Shown here piece after piece: positions 17,273 to 28,298 of a stretch of DNA of 64,000 nucleotides. Source of the stretch: Quatrionicoccus australiensis (GTDB taxonomy: Bacteria; Pseudomonadota; Gammaproteobacteria; Burkholderiales; Rhodocyclaceae); NCBI RefSeq assembly GCF_020510525.1, contig NZ_CP075188.1:186001-250000 (forward strand), given 5' to 3'. Numbering within the stretch: the first letter of the stretch is position 1; every line of letters begins with the position of its first letter. Position numbers and translations under genes: made by a program. Below the pieces are notes generated by a model. That model was not told the DNA's origin, ran no database searches, and saw only the letters and a list, made by a program, of their open reading frames with translations.

Positions 17273-19437
17273 AATTGGTTAACTATGTCTCGGTTGCCGT
17301 CGCAGCGACCTGCCTTGCCTTTTTTTCGTCTGTCCAGGCGCAGACGGCAGAAAACTCGATTGATGCCATCAATGTGGCCCAACAGGGTACGGAGATCGCT
17401 GTAAAAATTGATTTGAAAGATGCGTTGAGTTTGCCTCCGGCAGGATTCAGTGTTGCCAATCCTGCCAAGGTTGCATTTGACTTTCCCGCAACGGTCAATG
17501 GTTTGGGTAAGACTACTCAGGTAGTAAACACCGGTGATTTGCACAGTTTGAATGTGGTTCAGGCAGGAGGACGGACCCGACTGGTTTTGAATCTTGTTCG
17601 CGCAATGAACTACAGCACGCGTCTGGATGGGAAGTCGCTGTATGTTGTCCTGGCTCCTATTGCGCGCCTTGGCGGTTCTGCCGCCGAAAAGGTGACTCGC
17701 TTTACCGAGGAAAGTGTTGTTGGTCAAAAACATGCCGTGCGTGATGTGGTGTTTCGGCGTGGCAAGGATGGAGAAGGCCGGATCGTTGTTGATCTGAGTG
17801 ATGCCGGGACTGGCATTGACATACGTCAGCAGGGGTCGAATCTGATTGTTGATTTTGTCAAGACCAGCGTTCCTGATCACCTGCGTCGCAAGCTGGATGT
17901 CAATGATTTCGCGACGCCGGTCAGTTCGGTTGAAACGAAGGCTATTGGTGACAATGTTCGCATGACCATTTCTCCCAAGGGGCTGTGGGAGCACAATGCA
18001 TATCAGAGTGATAGCCAGTTCATTGTCGAAGTCAAAAAGATTATTGAAGATCCGAACAAGCTTGTTCAGGGCAGCAAAGTCGGCTACCAAGGTCCGCGTG
18101 TAAGTATCAATTATCAGAACGGTGATGTTCGGGCATTGCTTCGCTTGATGGCGGAGGAGCTAAACCTGAATGCAGTGATCAGCGAGACGGTGACTGGTAC
18201 TACCACGCTGGTACTGAAGGATGTTCCGGCTGATCAAGTGATCGATATCATCTTCCAGCAAAAGGGTCTGGACATGCGCAAGAAGGGAAACATCATCCTG
18301 ATTGCGCCGCGTGATGAAATTTCGACTCGGGAAAAGCTTGAATATGAGTCCAAGCAGCAGATTGGCGATCTGGAGCCGCTGCAGTCCGAGCAATTCATCC
18401 TGAATTACCAGAAGTCAGCGAGTGTAGCCAGGCTTCTGGCAGGCTTGTCTCCATTGCCGGGGGCGCCGACCAATTCTGCGCTGAAGATGCTGAGTAAGCG
18501 TGGTTCGGTCATCGCGGATGATCAGTCGAACATCCTTTTCGTAAATGACACCCCGTCAAAACTTGATGAAATTCGTGCCTTTATCAAGGCAATTGATACT
18601 GGCGCCAGACAGGTTCTGATTGAGGCTCGAGTTGTTGAGGCGACGGATGACTTCAATAAGCAACTGGGGGCCAAACTGAATTTTTTCAACTCGCGAGCAA
18701 GTACATACAGTGGTAGCGGAATCAATATGGTTGGCGGTAGTTATGCACCAGGCACTAGTACTGCTACCTATAACAGTGCGACAGGGGTGTGGACGACGGC
18801 TAAAACAGCCGCGGTTTTGACTCAGTCGCCAGCGCTAGGAGTAAACCTTCCTTCCTACTCCAACTCAGGCGGGAGTGTTGCCCTTTCTTTATTCAATTCG
18901 TCTTTGAGTCGGATTCTGAATCTGGAGATTTCTGCGTTGGAAGCTGATGGCATCGGTAAAATAATTTCCAGTCCTCGAGTAATTACGGCTAACAATGTGA
19001 AGGCAAAAATCGAGGACGGTACTGAAATTCCCTATCAGGTATGTTCGGGTTTTGGGGAAAGTCGTACTTGTAGCGTATCGTTCAAGTCGGCCAAGTTATC
19101 CTTGGAGACCACTCCACAGATTACCCCGGAGGGTTCGGTAAAGATGGCCTTGGTTATCAAGAAAGAAGATCCGGATTGGCCAAATGCGATCAATGACAAT
19201 CCGCCGATCAAGAGTTCAATCGTGGAGACCAATGTCGTGGTCGATAACGGCGGTACAGTGGTGGTTGGTGGTGTATTCATCACCAAAACCGAGTCTACGA
19301 CGGAGAAGGTTCCTTTCCTGGGTGATATTCCCTATCTGGGTGCCTTGTTCCGGGTCAAGACTGATTTGGGCAAACGCCGCGAGTTGTTGATTTTCATCAC
19401 GCCGCGGGTCATTTCGGAAAAAGTTCGTTTCGATTGA
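17269..19437 (+). CDS. pilQ: type IV pilus secretin PilQ
   Basis: This 722-aa outer-membrane secretin has a signal peptide ending in SVQAQT. Two AMIN domains (residues about 30-125 and 160-260) bind peptidoglycan. STN and N1 domains follow, then the secretin pore with EKVPFLGDIPYLGALFR near the C-terminus. A Ser/Thr/Gly-rich insertion (residues about 480-525) lies at the start of the secretin core. It forms the channel for pilus extrusion and retraction and possibly DNA uptake. A strong terminator follows 15 nt after the stop. Confidence 0.95.
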   Translation: MKLVNYVSVAVAATCLAFFSSVQAQTAENSIDAINVAQQGTEIAVKIDLKDALSLPPAGFSVANPAKVAFDFPATVNGLGKTTQVVNTGDLHSLNVVQAGGRTRLVLNLVRAMNYSTRLDGKSLYVVLAPIARLGGSAAEKVTRFTEESVVGQKHAVRDVVFRRGKDGEGRIVVDLSDAGTGIDIRQQGSNLIVDFVKTSVPDHLRRKLDVNDFATPVSSVETKAIGDNVRMTISPKGLWEHNAYQSDSQFIVEVKKIIEDPNKLVQGSKVGYQGPRVSINYQNGDVRALLRLMAEELNLNAVISETVTGTTTLVLKDVPADQVIDIIFQQKGLDMRKKGNIILIAPRDEISTREKLEYESKQQIGDLEPLQSEQFILNYQKSASVARLLAGLSPLPGAPTNSALKMLSKRGSVIADDQSNILFVNDTPSKLDEIRAFIKAIDTGARQVLIEARVVEATDDFNKQLGAKLNFFNSRASTYSGSGINMVGGSYAPGTSTATYNSATGVWTTAKTAAVLTQSPALGVNLPSYSNSGGSVALSLFNSSLSRILNLEISALEADGIGKIISSPRVITANNVKAKIEDGTEIPYQVCSGFGESRTCSVSFKSAKLSLETTPQITPEGSVKMALVIKKEDPDWPNAINDNPPIKSSIVETNVVVDNGGTVVVGGVFITKTESTTEKVPFLGDIPYLGALFRVKTDLGKRRELLIFITPRVISEKVRFD

Positions 19438-19451
19438 GTGTGCATCAATTC

Positions 19452-19480
19452 AAAAAAGCCGGCATCGCCGGCTTTTTTTT
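19452..19480 (+). terminator. intrinsic terminator of the pilMNOPQ operon
   Basis: AAAAAAGCCGGC and GCCGGC with an eight-T run form a textbook hairpin with an ATC loop. The A-run on the 5' side could let it work in reverse too. Confidence 0.9.
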
Positions 19481-19513
19481 CGGCTTCGACCCGGCTTCGG
19501 ATAAAATTGGCGG

Positions 19514-20041
19514 GTGAATAATCGTACGAATATCTATCTGGTCGGCTTGATGGGGGCTGGCAAGACGACTGTTGGGCGTCAGTTGGCGCGACGACTCGGG
19601 CGGGTTTTTTATGACTCGGACCATGAGATAGTCGAGCGAACGGGGGTGCCCATTCCCACCATTTTCGAGATCGAGGGCGAGGATGGTTTTCGCCGCAGAG
19701 AAGCTCAGACCATTGCCGAGCTCTCGATCAACGACAATATTGTCCTGGCAACGGGGGGCGGGGTTGTTCTGAACCCTGAAAACCGTCGCCGGTTGCATGA
19801 GACGGGTTGGGTGGTCTATCTGAATGTCCCGCCGGTCATGCTCTTCGAGAGAACGCGGAATGACCGGAATCGTCCGTTGCTGCGAGTGCCGGATCCTCTG
19901 GCCCGGTTGGAGGAGTTGCACGCCTTGCGTGATCCGCTCTATCGGGAGACTGCGCATCTGGTGGTGGATGGCTCGCATCTGATCGCGTCCGGTATCGTGC
20001 AGCACCTGTTGAGGGAGTTTGGCCTTTTATGCAAAAAATGA
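19514..20041 (+). CDS. aroK: shikimate kinase
   Basis: This 175-aa enzyme phosphorylates shikimate in chorismate biosynthesis. It has a P-loop ([13 protein letters not shown]), shikimate-binding [11 protein letters not shown] and [10 protein letters not shown], the ATGGGVVL loop and the lid NDRNRPLL. Start is GTG; a GATAAAAT box lies just upstream. The 3' end overlaps the aroB start, so the two genes are coupled. Confidence 0.95.
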   Translation: MNNRTNIYLVGLMGAGKTTVGRQLARRLGRVFYDSDHEIVERTGVPIPTIFEIEGEDGFRRREAQTIAELSINDNIVLATGGGVVLNPENRRRLHETGWVVYLNVPPVMLFERTRNDRNRPLLRVPDPLARLEELHALRDPLYRETAHLVVDGSHLIASGIVQHLLREFGLLCKK

Positions 20042-21123
20042 TGCAGACTTTGCAGGTGGCGCTGGGTGAGCGTTCTTACCCGATTCATATCGGTAGCGGT
20101 GTATTGTCGAATCACGAGTTATTTTTTCCGCATATCCGGCAGAAAAAGGTGGTTGTGGTCAGCAATACGACGGTGGCGCCGCTGTATCTTGACCTCTTGC
20201 GGTCGACGCTAGAAAAAGCAGGGATTTCAGTTCTCCCGGTCATCCTGCCGGATGGCGAACAATACAAGACCTGGGAAACACTGAATCTGATCTTTGATGC
20301 CTTGCTGGGCAATCATTGCGAGCGGAGCACGACATTGATCGCCCTTGGTGGGGGGGTTATCGGTGATATGGGGGGCTTCGCTGCCGCCTGCTATCAGCGT
20401 GGCATGCCCTTTATCCAGGTGCCGACGACACTGCTTTCCCTGGTCGACTCTTCTGTCGGAGGAAAAACCGCGATCAATCATCCGCTAGGCAAGAACATGA
20501 TTGGTGCGTTTTATCAGCCCAAATTGGTGATGGCTGATATCTCGACGCTGGCTACCTTGCCTGAGCGTGAATTGAAGGCAGGCTTGGCCGAGGTGATCAA
20601 GTACGGTTTGATTCGTGATCCGGAATTTTTTGTCTGGCTGGAAAACAATCTGGACAAGCTTCTCGGGCGCGATGAGGAGGCGTTGATATACGCCGTGCAT
20701 CGCTCCTGTGCCAATAAGGCAGAAGTGGTTGCGGCCGACGAGCGGGAAACCGGCGAACGGGCCTTGCTTAATCTGGGTCATACGTTTGGCCATGCCATCG
20801 AGACTGGCCTGGGGTACGGCGAGTGGTTGCATGGTGAAGCAGTGGCTGCCGGCACATTAATTGCTGCAGAACTCTCCTGCAGTCTGGGGTGGTTGTCGCG
20901 GGAGGCGTTGCTGAGAGTCGAGACGATCTTTGTTCAGGCCGGTTTGCCAGTGCGGGGAGCGCCTCTTGGTGCGGCGCGCTATCTTGAATTGATGCGGCAT
21001 GACAAGAAGGTGCAAGATGGAAAAATGCGTCTGGTGCTGCTCCGGGATATTGGCAAGGCGGTTGTCTCCGACGAGGCAAGCGAAGCGCAGATGGCGGAAG
21101 CGATAGACGCCAGATGCACCTGA
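20029..21123 (+). CDS. aroB: 3-dehydroquinate synthase
   Basis: This is about 364 aa. It converts DAHP to 3-dehydroquinate, using NAD and a divalent metal. Visible motifs are [14 protein letters not shown] (NAD site), [25 protein letters not shown] and the metal-binding [11 protein letters not shown]. The ATG at 20029 is 11 nt after GAGGGAG and overlaps aroK by 13 nt. A second ATG at 20038 overlaps the aroK stop as ATGA and is also possible. Confidence 0.95.
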   Translation: MQKMMQTLQVALGERSYPIHIGSGVLSNHELFFPHIRQKKVVVVSNTTVAPLYLDLLRSTLEKAGISVLPVILPDGEQYKTWETLNLIFDALLGNHCERSTTLIALGGGVIGDMGGFAAACYQRGMPFIQVPTTLLSLVDSSVGGKTAINHPLGKNMIGAFYQPKLVMADISTLATLPERELKAGLAEVIKYGLIRDPEFFVWLENNLDKLLGRDEEALIYAVHRSCANKAEVVAADERETGERALLNLGHTFGHAIETGLGYGEWLHGEAVAAGTLIAAELSCSLGWLSREALLRVETIFVQAGLPVRGAPLGAARYLELMRHDKKVQDGKMRLVLLRDIGKAVVSDEASEAQMAEAIDARCT

Positions 21124-21171
21124 GTAGTGATGGTCTGGCTGTTTTGGGCCGTATTGGTGCGTTGCAGCATC

Positions 21172-21200
21172 TTGAATTGACAGGGGTTTACCAGTATATT
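21172..21200 (+). promoter_or_regulatory. candidate sigma70 promoter for gltBD
   Basis: TTGAAT (21172-21177) and TATATT (21195-21200) are spaced 17 nt apart, about 110 nt upstream of gltB. The 177-nt gap contains no gene. It fits a leader with its own promoter. Confidence 0.5.
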
Positions 21201-21309
21201 TGATGGTTGCCTCTAATTTTCGTACAGGCCGACGCAAGAAATAATGATGCGCGGCTTTTTTCATCATTGGTCTTTGTTCACCGGCCAAGTTATTTAAGGA
21301 ATGCGTGTG

Positions 21310-24300
21310 ATGGAACCGGCAGTACCTGAGCAGCAGGGTTTGTACGACCCCGCGAACGAGCACGATGCTTGTGGTGTGGGCTTTGTAGCCCATTTTAAGG
21401 GCCAGAAAAGTCATAGCATTGTCGAGCAAGGTTTGTTGATCCTGAAGAATCTGGATCACCGCGGCGCCGTGGGTGCCGACCCGTTGCAGGGTGACGGTGC
21501 CGGTATTCTGATCCAGATTCCCGACCAGTTTTATCGCGAAGAGATGGCCAAGCAGGGCGTGAACCTGCCGCCCCTTGGCGAATACGGTGTCGGTATGGTT
21601 TTCCTGCCGCAGGAGGCTGCTTCGCGCCATGCCTGTGTCGAGGAAATCGAACGTTCAGTCAAGGCCGAAGGCCAGGTCGTACTGGGCTGGCGCGATGTGC
21701 CGGTCAATGCCGAAATGCCGATGTCGCCGACAGTGCGTGCCAAGGAACCGGTGATCCGCCAGATCTTCGTCGGTCGCGGTCCGGATGTTTTCGTGACCGA
21801 TGCCCTCGAGCGCAAGCTTTACATCATTCGTCGCCGCGCTGCGAATGCCATCAAGTCGCTGAAGCTGAAGCATGGTCAGGAGTTCTATGTGCCGTCCTTC
21901 TCGGCGCGCACGGTGAACTACAAGGGCTTGTTGCTGGCCGATCAGGTTGGTGTGTATTACCTCGATCTTCAGGACAAGCGCACGACGTCCGCCCTGGCAT
22001 TGGTGCACCAGCGTTTCTCGACCAATACCTTCCCGACCTGGGATCTGGCGCACCCGTTCCGCTACATCGCCCACAACGGCGAAATCAACACGGTGCGCGG
22101 CAACGTCAACTGGTTCAAGGCGCGTGAACAGGCGATTTCTTCGCCGATTCTCGGCGAAGACCTGAAGAAGGTATGGCCGCTGCATTACCCGGGGCAGTCT
22201 GACTCTGCATCCTTCGACAATGCGCTCGAGCTGCTCGTCATGGGGGGTGGTTACTCGCTGGCCCAGGCCGTCATGCTGATGATCCCGGAAGCCTGGGAAA
22301 AGCACACGACGATGGACGAAAACCGTCGCGCCTTCTACGAATACCATGCTGCCATGATGGAGCCTTGGGACGGCCCTGCCGCCGTGGCCTTCACCGATGG
22401 TCGCCAGATCGGCGCGACGCTCGATCGTAACGGTCTGCGTCCGGCCCGTTATCTGGTCACCGATGACGACCTCGTGGTCATGGCTTCCGAGTCCGGCGTG
22501 CTGCCAATCCCGGAAAAGAAGATCGTCAAGAAGTGGCGCCTGCAGCCGGGCAAGATGTTCCTGATCGACATGGAACAAGGCCGCATCATCGACGACAAGG
22601 AGCTCAAGGACTCGCTGGCCAAGGCCAAGCCTTACCGCGAATGGATCGAGAAGATCCGCATCAAGCTCGACGAAATTCCGGCTCCGGCCGAAACCTGCGA
22701 TGCAGCGACGGCTTCCCTGCTCGATCGCCAGCAGGCCTTCGGCTACACCCAGGAAGACATCAAGGTCATTCTGGAGCCGATGGTTCAGACCGGTGAAGAG
22801 GCCAGCGGCTCGATGGGCACCGATTCGGCATTGCCGGTTCTGTCTGCCAAGAACAAGACGCTTTACACCTACTTCAAGCAACTGTTCGCGCAGGTGACCA
22901 ATCCGCCGATCGATCCGATCCGTGAAGAACTGGTCATGTCGCTGGTGTCCTTTGTTGGTCCGAAGCCGAACCTGCTGAATACCGCCGACATCAATCCGCC
23001 GATCCGTCTCGAAGTCTCGCAGCCGGTTCTGACCAAGGGCGATATCGAGAAGCTGCGTCACATCGGCAAATACACATCCGACAAGTTCAAGTCCTTCGAA
23101 CTGGACATCTGTTATCCGGTGGGCTGGGGCAAGGCCGGTGTCGAGGCTCGTCTCGCTTCCCTGGCAGCCGATGCCGAGGATGCAGTACGTTCCGGTGCCA
23201 ACATCCTGATTGTCTCCGACCGCAAGCTCGATGCCGATCACGTCGCCATCCCGGCACTGTTGGCAACCTCGGCAATTCACCAGCACCTCGTCAAGAAGGG
23301 CATGCGCACCAGCACCGGTCTCGTCGTTGAAACCGGTTCGGCACGCGAGGTCCATCACTTCGCGCTGCTTGGTGGCTATGGTGCCGAAGCGGTCCACCCC
23401 TACCTGGCGCTCGAAACCATCGAAGGCTTTGCCAAGGGTGATGCCGAGAAGGCCGAGAAGTACGTCAAGAATTTCGTCAAGGCGATCGGCAAGGGCCTCA
23501 ACAAGGTCATGTCCAAGATGGGCATCTCGACCTACATGTCCTACACCGGTGCGCAGATTTTCGAAGCGATCGGCCTGCAGAAGGACTTCATCGAGAAGTA
23601 CTTCACCGGCACGCCGTCTAACGTCGAAGGTATCGGCCTGTTCGAAGTGGCGGAAGAAGCCATTCGCCTGCATACCGAAGCTTTCTCGGCCGACCCGGTG
23701 CTCTCGAGCATGCTCGATGCCGGCGGTGAGTACGCTTACCGCACGCGCGGCGAAGAGCACATGTGGACGCCGGATTCGATCGCCAAGCTGCAACACTCGA
23801 CCCGCTCCGGCAAGTACGAGACCTACAAGGAATACGCCAAGCTGATCAACGATCAGACCAAGCGTCACCTGACCCTGCGCGGCCTGTTCGAATTCAAGCC
23901 GCAAGGCGCGCCGGTGCCGCTGGAAGAAGTCGAGTCGGCCAAGGAAATCGTCAAGCGCTTCGCAACGGGCGCCATGTCGCTTGGCTCGATTTCGACCGAA
24001 GCCCACACCACGCTCGCCCTGGCGATGAACCGCATCGGCGGCAAGTCGAATACCGGCGAAGGTGGCGAGGATGCCAAGCGTTTCGCTCCGGTCAAGGCAG
24101 GCACGATGCTCTCCGACATCATCGGCAAGAGCCGTATCGAGCGCGACATCGAGATGAAGGAAGGCGATTCGCTGCGTTCCGCCATCAAGCAGGTCGCTTC
24201 CGGCCGCTTTGGTGTGACCGCCGAATACCTGGTCAATGCCGACCAGATCCAGATCAAGATGGCACAAGGCGCCAAGCCGGGTGAAGGCGGCCAGTTGCCG

Positions 24301-25944
24301 GGTCACAAGGTGTCCGAGTACATCGGCTTCCTGCGTCACTCGGTGCCGGGCGTCGGCCTGATTTCGCCGCCGCCGCACCACGACATCTACTCGATCGAAG
24401 ACCTGGCACAACTGATTCACGATCTGAAGAACGCCAATTCGCGTGCTTCGATCTCGGTCAAGCTGGTTTCCGAAGTCGGTGTCGGTACGGTTGCTGCTGG
24501 TGTCTCCAAGGCCAAGGCTGATCACCTGGTGATCGCCGGCTTTGACGGCGGTACGGGTGCTTCGCCGCAGTCGTCGATCAAGCATGCCGGTACGCCGTGG
24601 GAACTTGGCCTGTCCGAAACCCAGCAGACCCTGGTTCTGAACCGCCTGCGTTCGCGTATCCGCGTCCAGGTCGACGGTCAGATCAAGACCGGTCGCGACG
24701 TCGTCATCGGTGCCCTGCTCGGCGCCGACGAATTCGGTTTCGCCACCGCACCGCTGGTTGTCGAGGGTTGCATCATGATGCGCAAGTGTCACCTCAACAC
24801 CTGTCCGGTCGGCGTTGCGACGCAGGATCCGGAGCTGCGCAAGCGCTTTACCGGTCAACCGGAACACGTCGTCAATTACTTCTTCTTCGTTGCCGAGGAA
24901 GTCCGTGAAATCATGGCCGAGCTGGGCATTCGCAAGTTCGACGACCTGGTCGGTCGCGCTGACCTGCTTGATACCCGTCCGGGCATCGAACACTGGAAGG
25001 CCAAGGGTCTCGACTTCTCGAAGATCTTCTACCAGCCGAACGTTCCGGCCAGCGAGCCGCGTCGTCATACCGAGACGCAGGATCACGGCCTGGCCAAGGC
25101 GCTCGACCACAAGCTGATCGAGCAGGCCAAACCGGCGCTGGAAAAGGGCCAGAAGGTCCAGATCGAAACCTCGATCATCAACGTCAACCGCACCTGCGGC
25201 ACCATGCTCTCGGGCGAAGTCGCACGTCGCTACGGCAACGACGGTCTGCCGGACGACACCATTCACGTCAATCTGACCGGTACTGCCGGCCAGGCCTTTG
25301 GCGCCTTCCTGGCCAAGGGCGTGACGCTGGAACTGTCCGGCGAAGGTAATGACTACGTCGGCAAGGGGCTCTCCGGTGGTCGTCTGATCATCAAGCCGAG
25401 CCCGGATTTCCGTGGCAATACGCAGGAAAACATCATCGTCGGCAACACCGTGATGTACGGTGCGACGACTGGTGAAGCCTTCTTCGCGGGGGTTGGCGGC
25501 GAGCGCTTTGCCGTGCGCAACTCCGGTGGTACTGCTGTCGTTGAAGGTGTTGGCGACCATGGTTGTGAATACATGACCGGCGGTACCGTGGTGGTTCTCG
25601 GCATGACTGGGCGCAACTTCGCCGCTGGCATGTCGGGCGGCATTGCTTACGTGCTGGACGAAGATGGCAGCTTCAAGCAGCGTGCCAACCTCGCCCAGGT
25701 CGCCCTGGAAAAGGTTCTGCCGGCCAGCCGTCTGGCTGCTGGCGAGCCGCTGCATCAGGGCGTCGCCGACGAAGTTCAGCTCAAGGAGCTGATCACGCGT
25801 CACGTCGAATATACCGGCAGCGCCACCGCCAAGGCTCTTCTGGCTGACTGGGAAGTCAGCCGCGAGAAGTTTGTCAAAGTTTATCCGCATGAGTACAAGC
25901 GGGCGCTCACCGAGCAGGCCGCTGCACAGAAGGAGGCCGCATAA
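21310..25944 (+). CDS. gltB: glutamate synthase (NADPH) large subunit
   Basis: This protein of about 1544 aa transfers the glutamine amide to 2-oxoglutarate. Order of domains: propeptide, then glutaminase domain whose N-terminal nucleophile is the Cys of HDACGVGFV (residue 21). A central domain follows, then the FMN/synthase domain with the 3Fe-4S motif [15 protein letters not shown], then the C-terminal beta-helix with repeated Gly-rich turns ([21 protein letters not shown] region). The ATG at 21310 is preferred over 21301 because AAGGA ends at 21300, giving a 9-nt spacing. The stop overlaps the gltD start (TAATG). Confidence 0.97.
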   Translation: MEPAVPEQQGLYDPANEHDACGVGFVAHFKGQKSHSIVEQGLLILKNLDHRGAVGADPLQGDGAGILIQIPDQFYREEMAKQGVNLPPLGEYGVGMVFLPQEAASRHACVEEIERSVKAEGQVVLGWRDVPVNAEMPMSPTVRAKEPVIRQIFVGRGPDVFVTDALERKLYIIRRRAANAIKSLKLKHGQEFYVPSFSARTVNYKGLLLADQVGVYYLDLQDKRTTSALALVHQRFSTNTFPTWDLAHPFRYIAHNGEINTVRGNVNWFKAREQAISSPILGEDLKKVWPLHYPGQSDSASFDNALELLVMGGGYSLAQAVMLMIPEAWEKHTTMDENRRAFYEYHAAMMEPWDGPAAVAFTDGRQIGATLDRNGLRPARYLVTDDDLVVMASESGVLPIPEKKIVKKWRLQPGKMFLIDMEQGRIIDDKELKDSLAKAKPYREWIEKIRIKLDEIPAPAETCDAATASLLDRQQAFGYTQEDIKVILEPMVQTGEEASGSMGTDSALPVLSAKNKTLYTYFKQLFAQVTNPPIDPIREELVMSLVSFVGPKPNLLNTADINPPIRLEVSQPVLTKGDIEKLRHIGKYTSDKFKSFELDICYPVGWGKAGVEARLASLAADAEDAVRSGANILIVSDRKLDADHVAIPALLATSAIHQHLVKKGMRTSTGLVVETGSAREVHHFALLGGYGAEAVHPYLALETIEGFAKGDAEKAEKYVKNFVKAIGKGLNKVMSKMGISTYMSYTGAQIFEAIGLQKDFIEKYFTGTPSNVEGIGLFEVAEEAIRLHTEAFSADPVLSSMLDAGGEYAYRTRGEEHMWTPDSIAKLQHSTRSGKYETYKEYAKLINDQTKRHLTLRGLFEFKPQGAPVPLEEVESAKEIVKRFATGAMSLGSISTEAHTTLALAMNRIGGKSNTGEGGEDAKRFAPVKAGTMLSDIIGKSRIERDIEMKEGDSLRSAIKQVASGRFGVTAEYLVNADQIQIKMAQGAKPGEGGQLPGHKVSEYIGFLRHSVPGVGLISPPPHHDIYSIEDLAQLIHDLKNANSRASISVKLVSEVGVGTVAAGVSKAKADHLVIAGFDGGTGASPQSSIKHAGTPWELGLSETQQTLVLNRLRSRIRVQVDGQIKTGRDVVIGALLGADEFGFATAPLVVEGCIMMRKCHLNTCPVGVATQDPELRKRFTGQPEHVVNYFFFVAEEVREIMAELGIRKFDDLVGRADLLDTRPGIEHWKAKGLDFSKIFYQPNVPASEPRRHTETQDHGLAKALDHKLIEQAKPALEKGQKVQIETSIINVNRTCGTMLSGEVARRYGNDGLPDDTIHVNLTGTAGQAFGAFLAKGVTLELSGEGNDYVGKGLSGGRLIIKPSPDFRGNTQENIIVGNTVMYGATTGEAFFAGVGGERFAVRNSGGTAVVEGVGDHGCEYMTGGTVVVLGMTGRNFAAGMSGGIAYVLDEDGSFKQRANLAQVALEKVLPASRLAAGEPLHQGVADEVQLKELITRHVEYTGSATAKALLADWEVSREKFVKVYPHEYKRALTEQAAAQKEAA

Positions 25945-27410
25945 TGGGCAAGCCGACTGGCTTTATGGAATTCGAGCGTCTGTCCGAGGGTTACGATCCG
26001 GTTGAACAGCGCCTGAAGCACTACAAGGAATTCGTTCATACCCTGAACGATGACGATGCCAAGACTCAGGGTGCCCGTTGCATGGACTGCGGCATCCCGT
26101 TCTGTAACAACGGCTGTCCGGTGAACAACATCATTCCCGACTGGAATGATCTGGTTTATCGCGGCAACTGGAAGCAGGCCCTGGACGTGCTGCATTCGAC
26201 CAACAATTTCCCGGATTTCACCGGCCGCATCTGTCCGGCGCCCTGCGAAGCCGCCTGTACCCTGGGCATCAATGCCGCGCCGGTGGGCATCAAGTCGATC
26301 GAGCATTTCATCATCGACAAGGGCTGGGAAATGGGTTGGGTCGTGCCGCAACCGCCAAAAGCGAAGACTGGCAAGAAGATTGCCATCGTCGGTTCCGGTC
26401 CGGCCGGTCTGGCTGCTGCCCAGCAACTGGCGCGCGTCGGTCACGATGTGACGGTGTTCGAGAAGAGCGATCGTATCGGCGGTCTGCTCGGCTACGGCAT
26501 TCCCGACTTCAAGCTGGAAAAGACGGTGATCGATCGCCGTGTCGCCCAGATGGAAGCCGAAGGCGTGACCTTCAAGACCAAGGTGGTGGTTGGCAACAAG
26601 GACGTACCGGCGGGCATCAACAATGATGCCAGCGCTTTTGTCTCTGCCGATCAGCTGACCAAGGAATTTGACGCGGTGATCCTCGCCGCCGGTTCCGAAG
26701 TGCCGCGCGACCTGCCGGTGCCGGGCCGCGAGTTGAAGGGCATCTACGCCGCGCTTGAGTTCCTGATTCCGCAGAACAAGGAAGTCCAGCAGGGCAAGGC
26801 CAACCCGATCAACGTCAAGGGCAAGCACGTCATCGTCATCGGTGGCGGCGACACGGGTTCTGACTGCGTCGGCACCTCGAATCGCCATGGTGCTGCCTCG
26901 GTGACCCAGTTCGAACTGATGCCGATGCCGCCGGAGCAGGAAAACAAGGCGCTGACCTGGCCGTACTGGCCGTACAAGCTGCGCACTTCTTCCTCGCACG
27001 ATGAAGGTTGCACCCGCGACTTCGCCGTTGCCACCAAGGGCTTCGTCGATGACGGCAAGGGTAACGTCAAGGCACTCAAGGCCGTGCGTCTGGACTGGAA
27101 GGACGGCAAGATGAGCGAAGTCGCCGGTTCGGAATTCGAGCTGCCGTGCGACAACGCCTTCCTGGCGATGGGCTTCGTCAATCCGGTCGGTGGCCTGCTC
27201 GAAGCTTTTGGTGTCGAGAAGGACAACCGCGGCAATGCCAAGGCAACGACTGATGGTGCCGGTTGCTACGCTACCAACGTCGGCAAGGTTTTTGCCGCCG
27301 GTGACGTGCGCCGCGGTCAGTCGCTGGTGGTCTGGGCGATCCGCGAAGGTCGTCAGGCTGCACGTGAAGTCGATGCATTCCTGATGGGCTGCACGACGCT
27401 GCCGCGTTAA
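25944..27410 (+). CDS. gltD: glutamate synthase (NADPH) small subunit
   Basis: This 488-aa subunit oxidises NADPH and passes electrons to GltB. The N-terminal Cys clusters [15 protein letters not shown] and [12 protein letters not shown] bind two 4Fe-4S centres. FAD motif is [17 protein letters not shown] motif [13 protein letters not shown], and the C-terminal FAD motif [19 protein letters not shown]. Coupled to gltB. Confidence 0.97.
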   Translation: MGKPTGFMEFERLSEGYDPVEQRLKHYKEFVHTLNDDDAKTQGARCMDCGIPFCNNGCPVNNIIPDWNDLVYRGNWKQALDVLHSTNNFPDFTGRICPAPCEAACTLGINAAPVGIKSIEHFIIDKGWEMGWVVPQPPKAKTGKKIAIVGSGPAGLAAAQQLARVGHDVTVFEKSDRIGGLLGYGIPDFKLEKTVIDRRVAQMEAEGVTFKTKVVVGNKDVPAGINNDASAFVSADQLTKEFDAVILAAGSEVPRDLPVPGRELKGIYAALEFLIPQNKEVQQGKANPINVKGKHVIVIGGGDTGSDCVGTSNRHGAASVTQFELMPMPPEQENKALTWPYWPYKLRTSSSHDEGCTRDFAVATKGFVDDGKGNVKALKAVRLDWKDGKMSEVAGSEFELPCDNAFLAMGFVNPVGGLLEAFGVEKDNRGNAKATTDGAGCYATNVGKVFAAGDVRRGQSLVVWAIREGRQAAREVDAFLMGCTTLPR

Positions 27411-27424
27411 TTCGTTCTTGTTCG

Positions 27425-27469
27425 AAACAAAGGCCCTGCCGACGATAGTCCGCAGGGCCTTTGTTTTTT
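27425..27469 (+). terminator. intrinsic terminator of gltBD
   Basis: AAACAAAGGCCCTGC (27425-27439) pairs perfectly with GCAGGGCCTTTGTTT (27452-27466), followed by more T. A strong Rho-independent terminator. Confidence 0.92.
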
Positions 27470-27521
27470 CCACCAGGCGTCGGATCGTGGGAAAATAAAC
27501 AGCATTACAGGGGGAAACAAT

Positions 27522-28256
27522 ATGTCGGCAGAACTGCAAACCGCCTTTCAGGTCACTACACCAACCGGTGCGCTCGATGGGCACATGCTGCTCATCCTGC
27601 TGATCATGGTCTGTGCCGGCGTGCTTGGCGGCGCGGCCAATTATTTTCTCGCCGATCGGCAGGCCTCGCCCTCCCGGCACGACTGGATCAAATATCCGGT
27701 TTTGGGCATCGTGGCAGCGTTGACCGTACCGCTCTTCCTGAACATGATTGCCAGCACCCTGCTCGAAGGGGCACGTACCAAGCCGGTGGATTTCTTCACC
27801 TTTGCCGGGTTTTGCCTGATTTATGTGATCGCATCCCGTCGTTTGCTTGAAAACGTCGCGCAGCGCCTGATGGGGCAGCTTGATTCGGTCAAGCGTGAAG
27901 TCGGTCACCTGAAACAGCAGAAGCAGGCCGAGCAAATGGTTCTGAGCAGTCGCGAAGAGACCCCGGTCGCCAATGATCAGCGGCCGGAACCGCGGGAAGT
28001 GCTTTCCTATAATGACGTTGAAATACTGCGCGCCCTGGCTGAAGAAAGCTTTGTTTACGGCAATCTGGCAGCCCTCTGCGATCGTACCGGTCTGGCCCGC
28101 GATTTCATCAGCCAGCGTCTGACGGTAATGAAGACCATGGGCGTCATCGAAACCCGCATCAATGACAAGAATGTCCTGCACTGGGGGGTTTCCGGGCGTG
28201 GCAAGGCCTTGCTCGGCGAAATCCTGACCGGTCAGGACGAAAAGAAAGCCGGCTGA
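27522..28256 (+). CDS. YEATS-associated-type membrane protein with winged-helix domain
   Basis: This is a 244-aa protein. Three hydrophobic segments cover residues about 25-48, 62-82 and 93-108, with VCAGVLGGAANYFLADRQ and VPLFLNMIASTLLE. This layout recalls the three-TM proteins reported beside YEATS-domain proteins. A coiled-coil stretch follows (residues about 115-145), then a C-terminal winged-helix-like domain (EILRALAEESFVYGN, GLARDFISQRLTVMKTMGVIETR). It may couple a membrane signal to DNA or protein binding. No YEATS gene lies nearby. Family assignment is from memory of the pattern and is moderate. Confidence 0.6.
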   Translation: MSAELQTAFQVTTPTGALDGHMLLILLIMVCAGVLGGAANYFLADRQASPSRHDWIKYPVLGIVAALTVPLFLNMIASTLLEGARTKPVDFFTFAGFCLIYVIASRRLLENVAQRLMGQLDSVKREVGHLKQQKQAEQMVLSSREETPVANDQRPEPREVLSYNDVEILRALAEESFVYGNLAALCDRTGLARDFISQRLTVMKTMGVIETRINDKNVLHWGVSGRGKALLGEILTGQDEKKAG

Positions 28257-28298
28257 TTCCCGCCGGCAAGCTGCCGGCCGCAACCTGAAGAGAAATCC

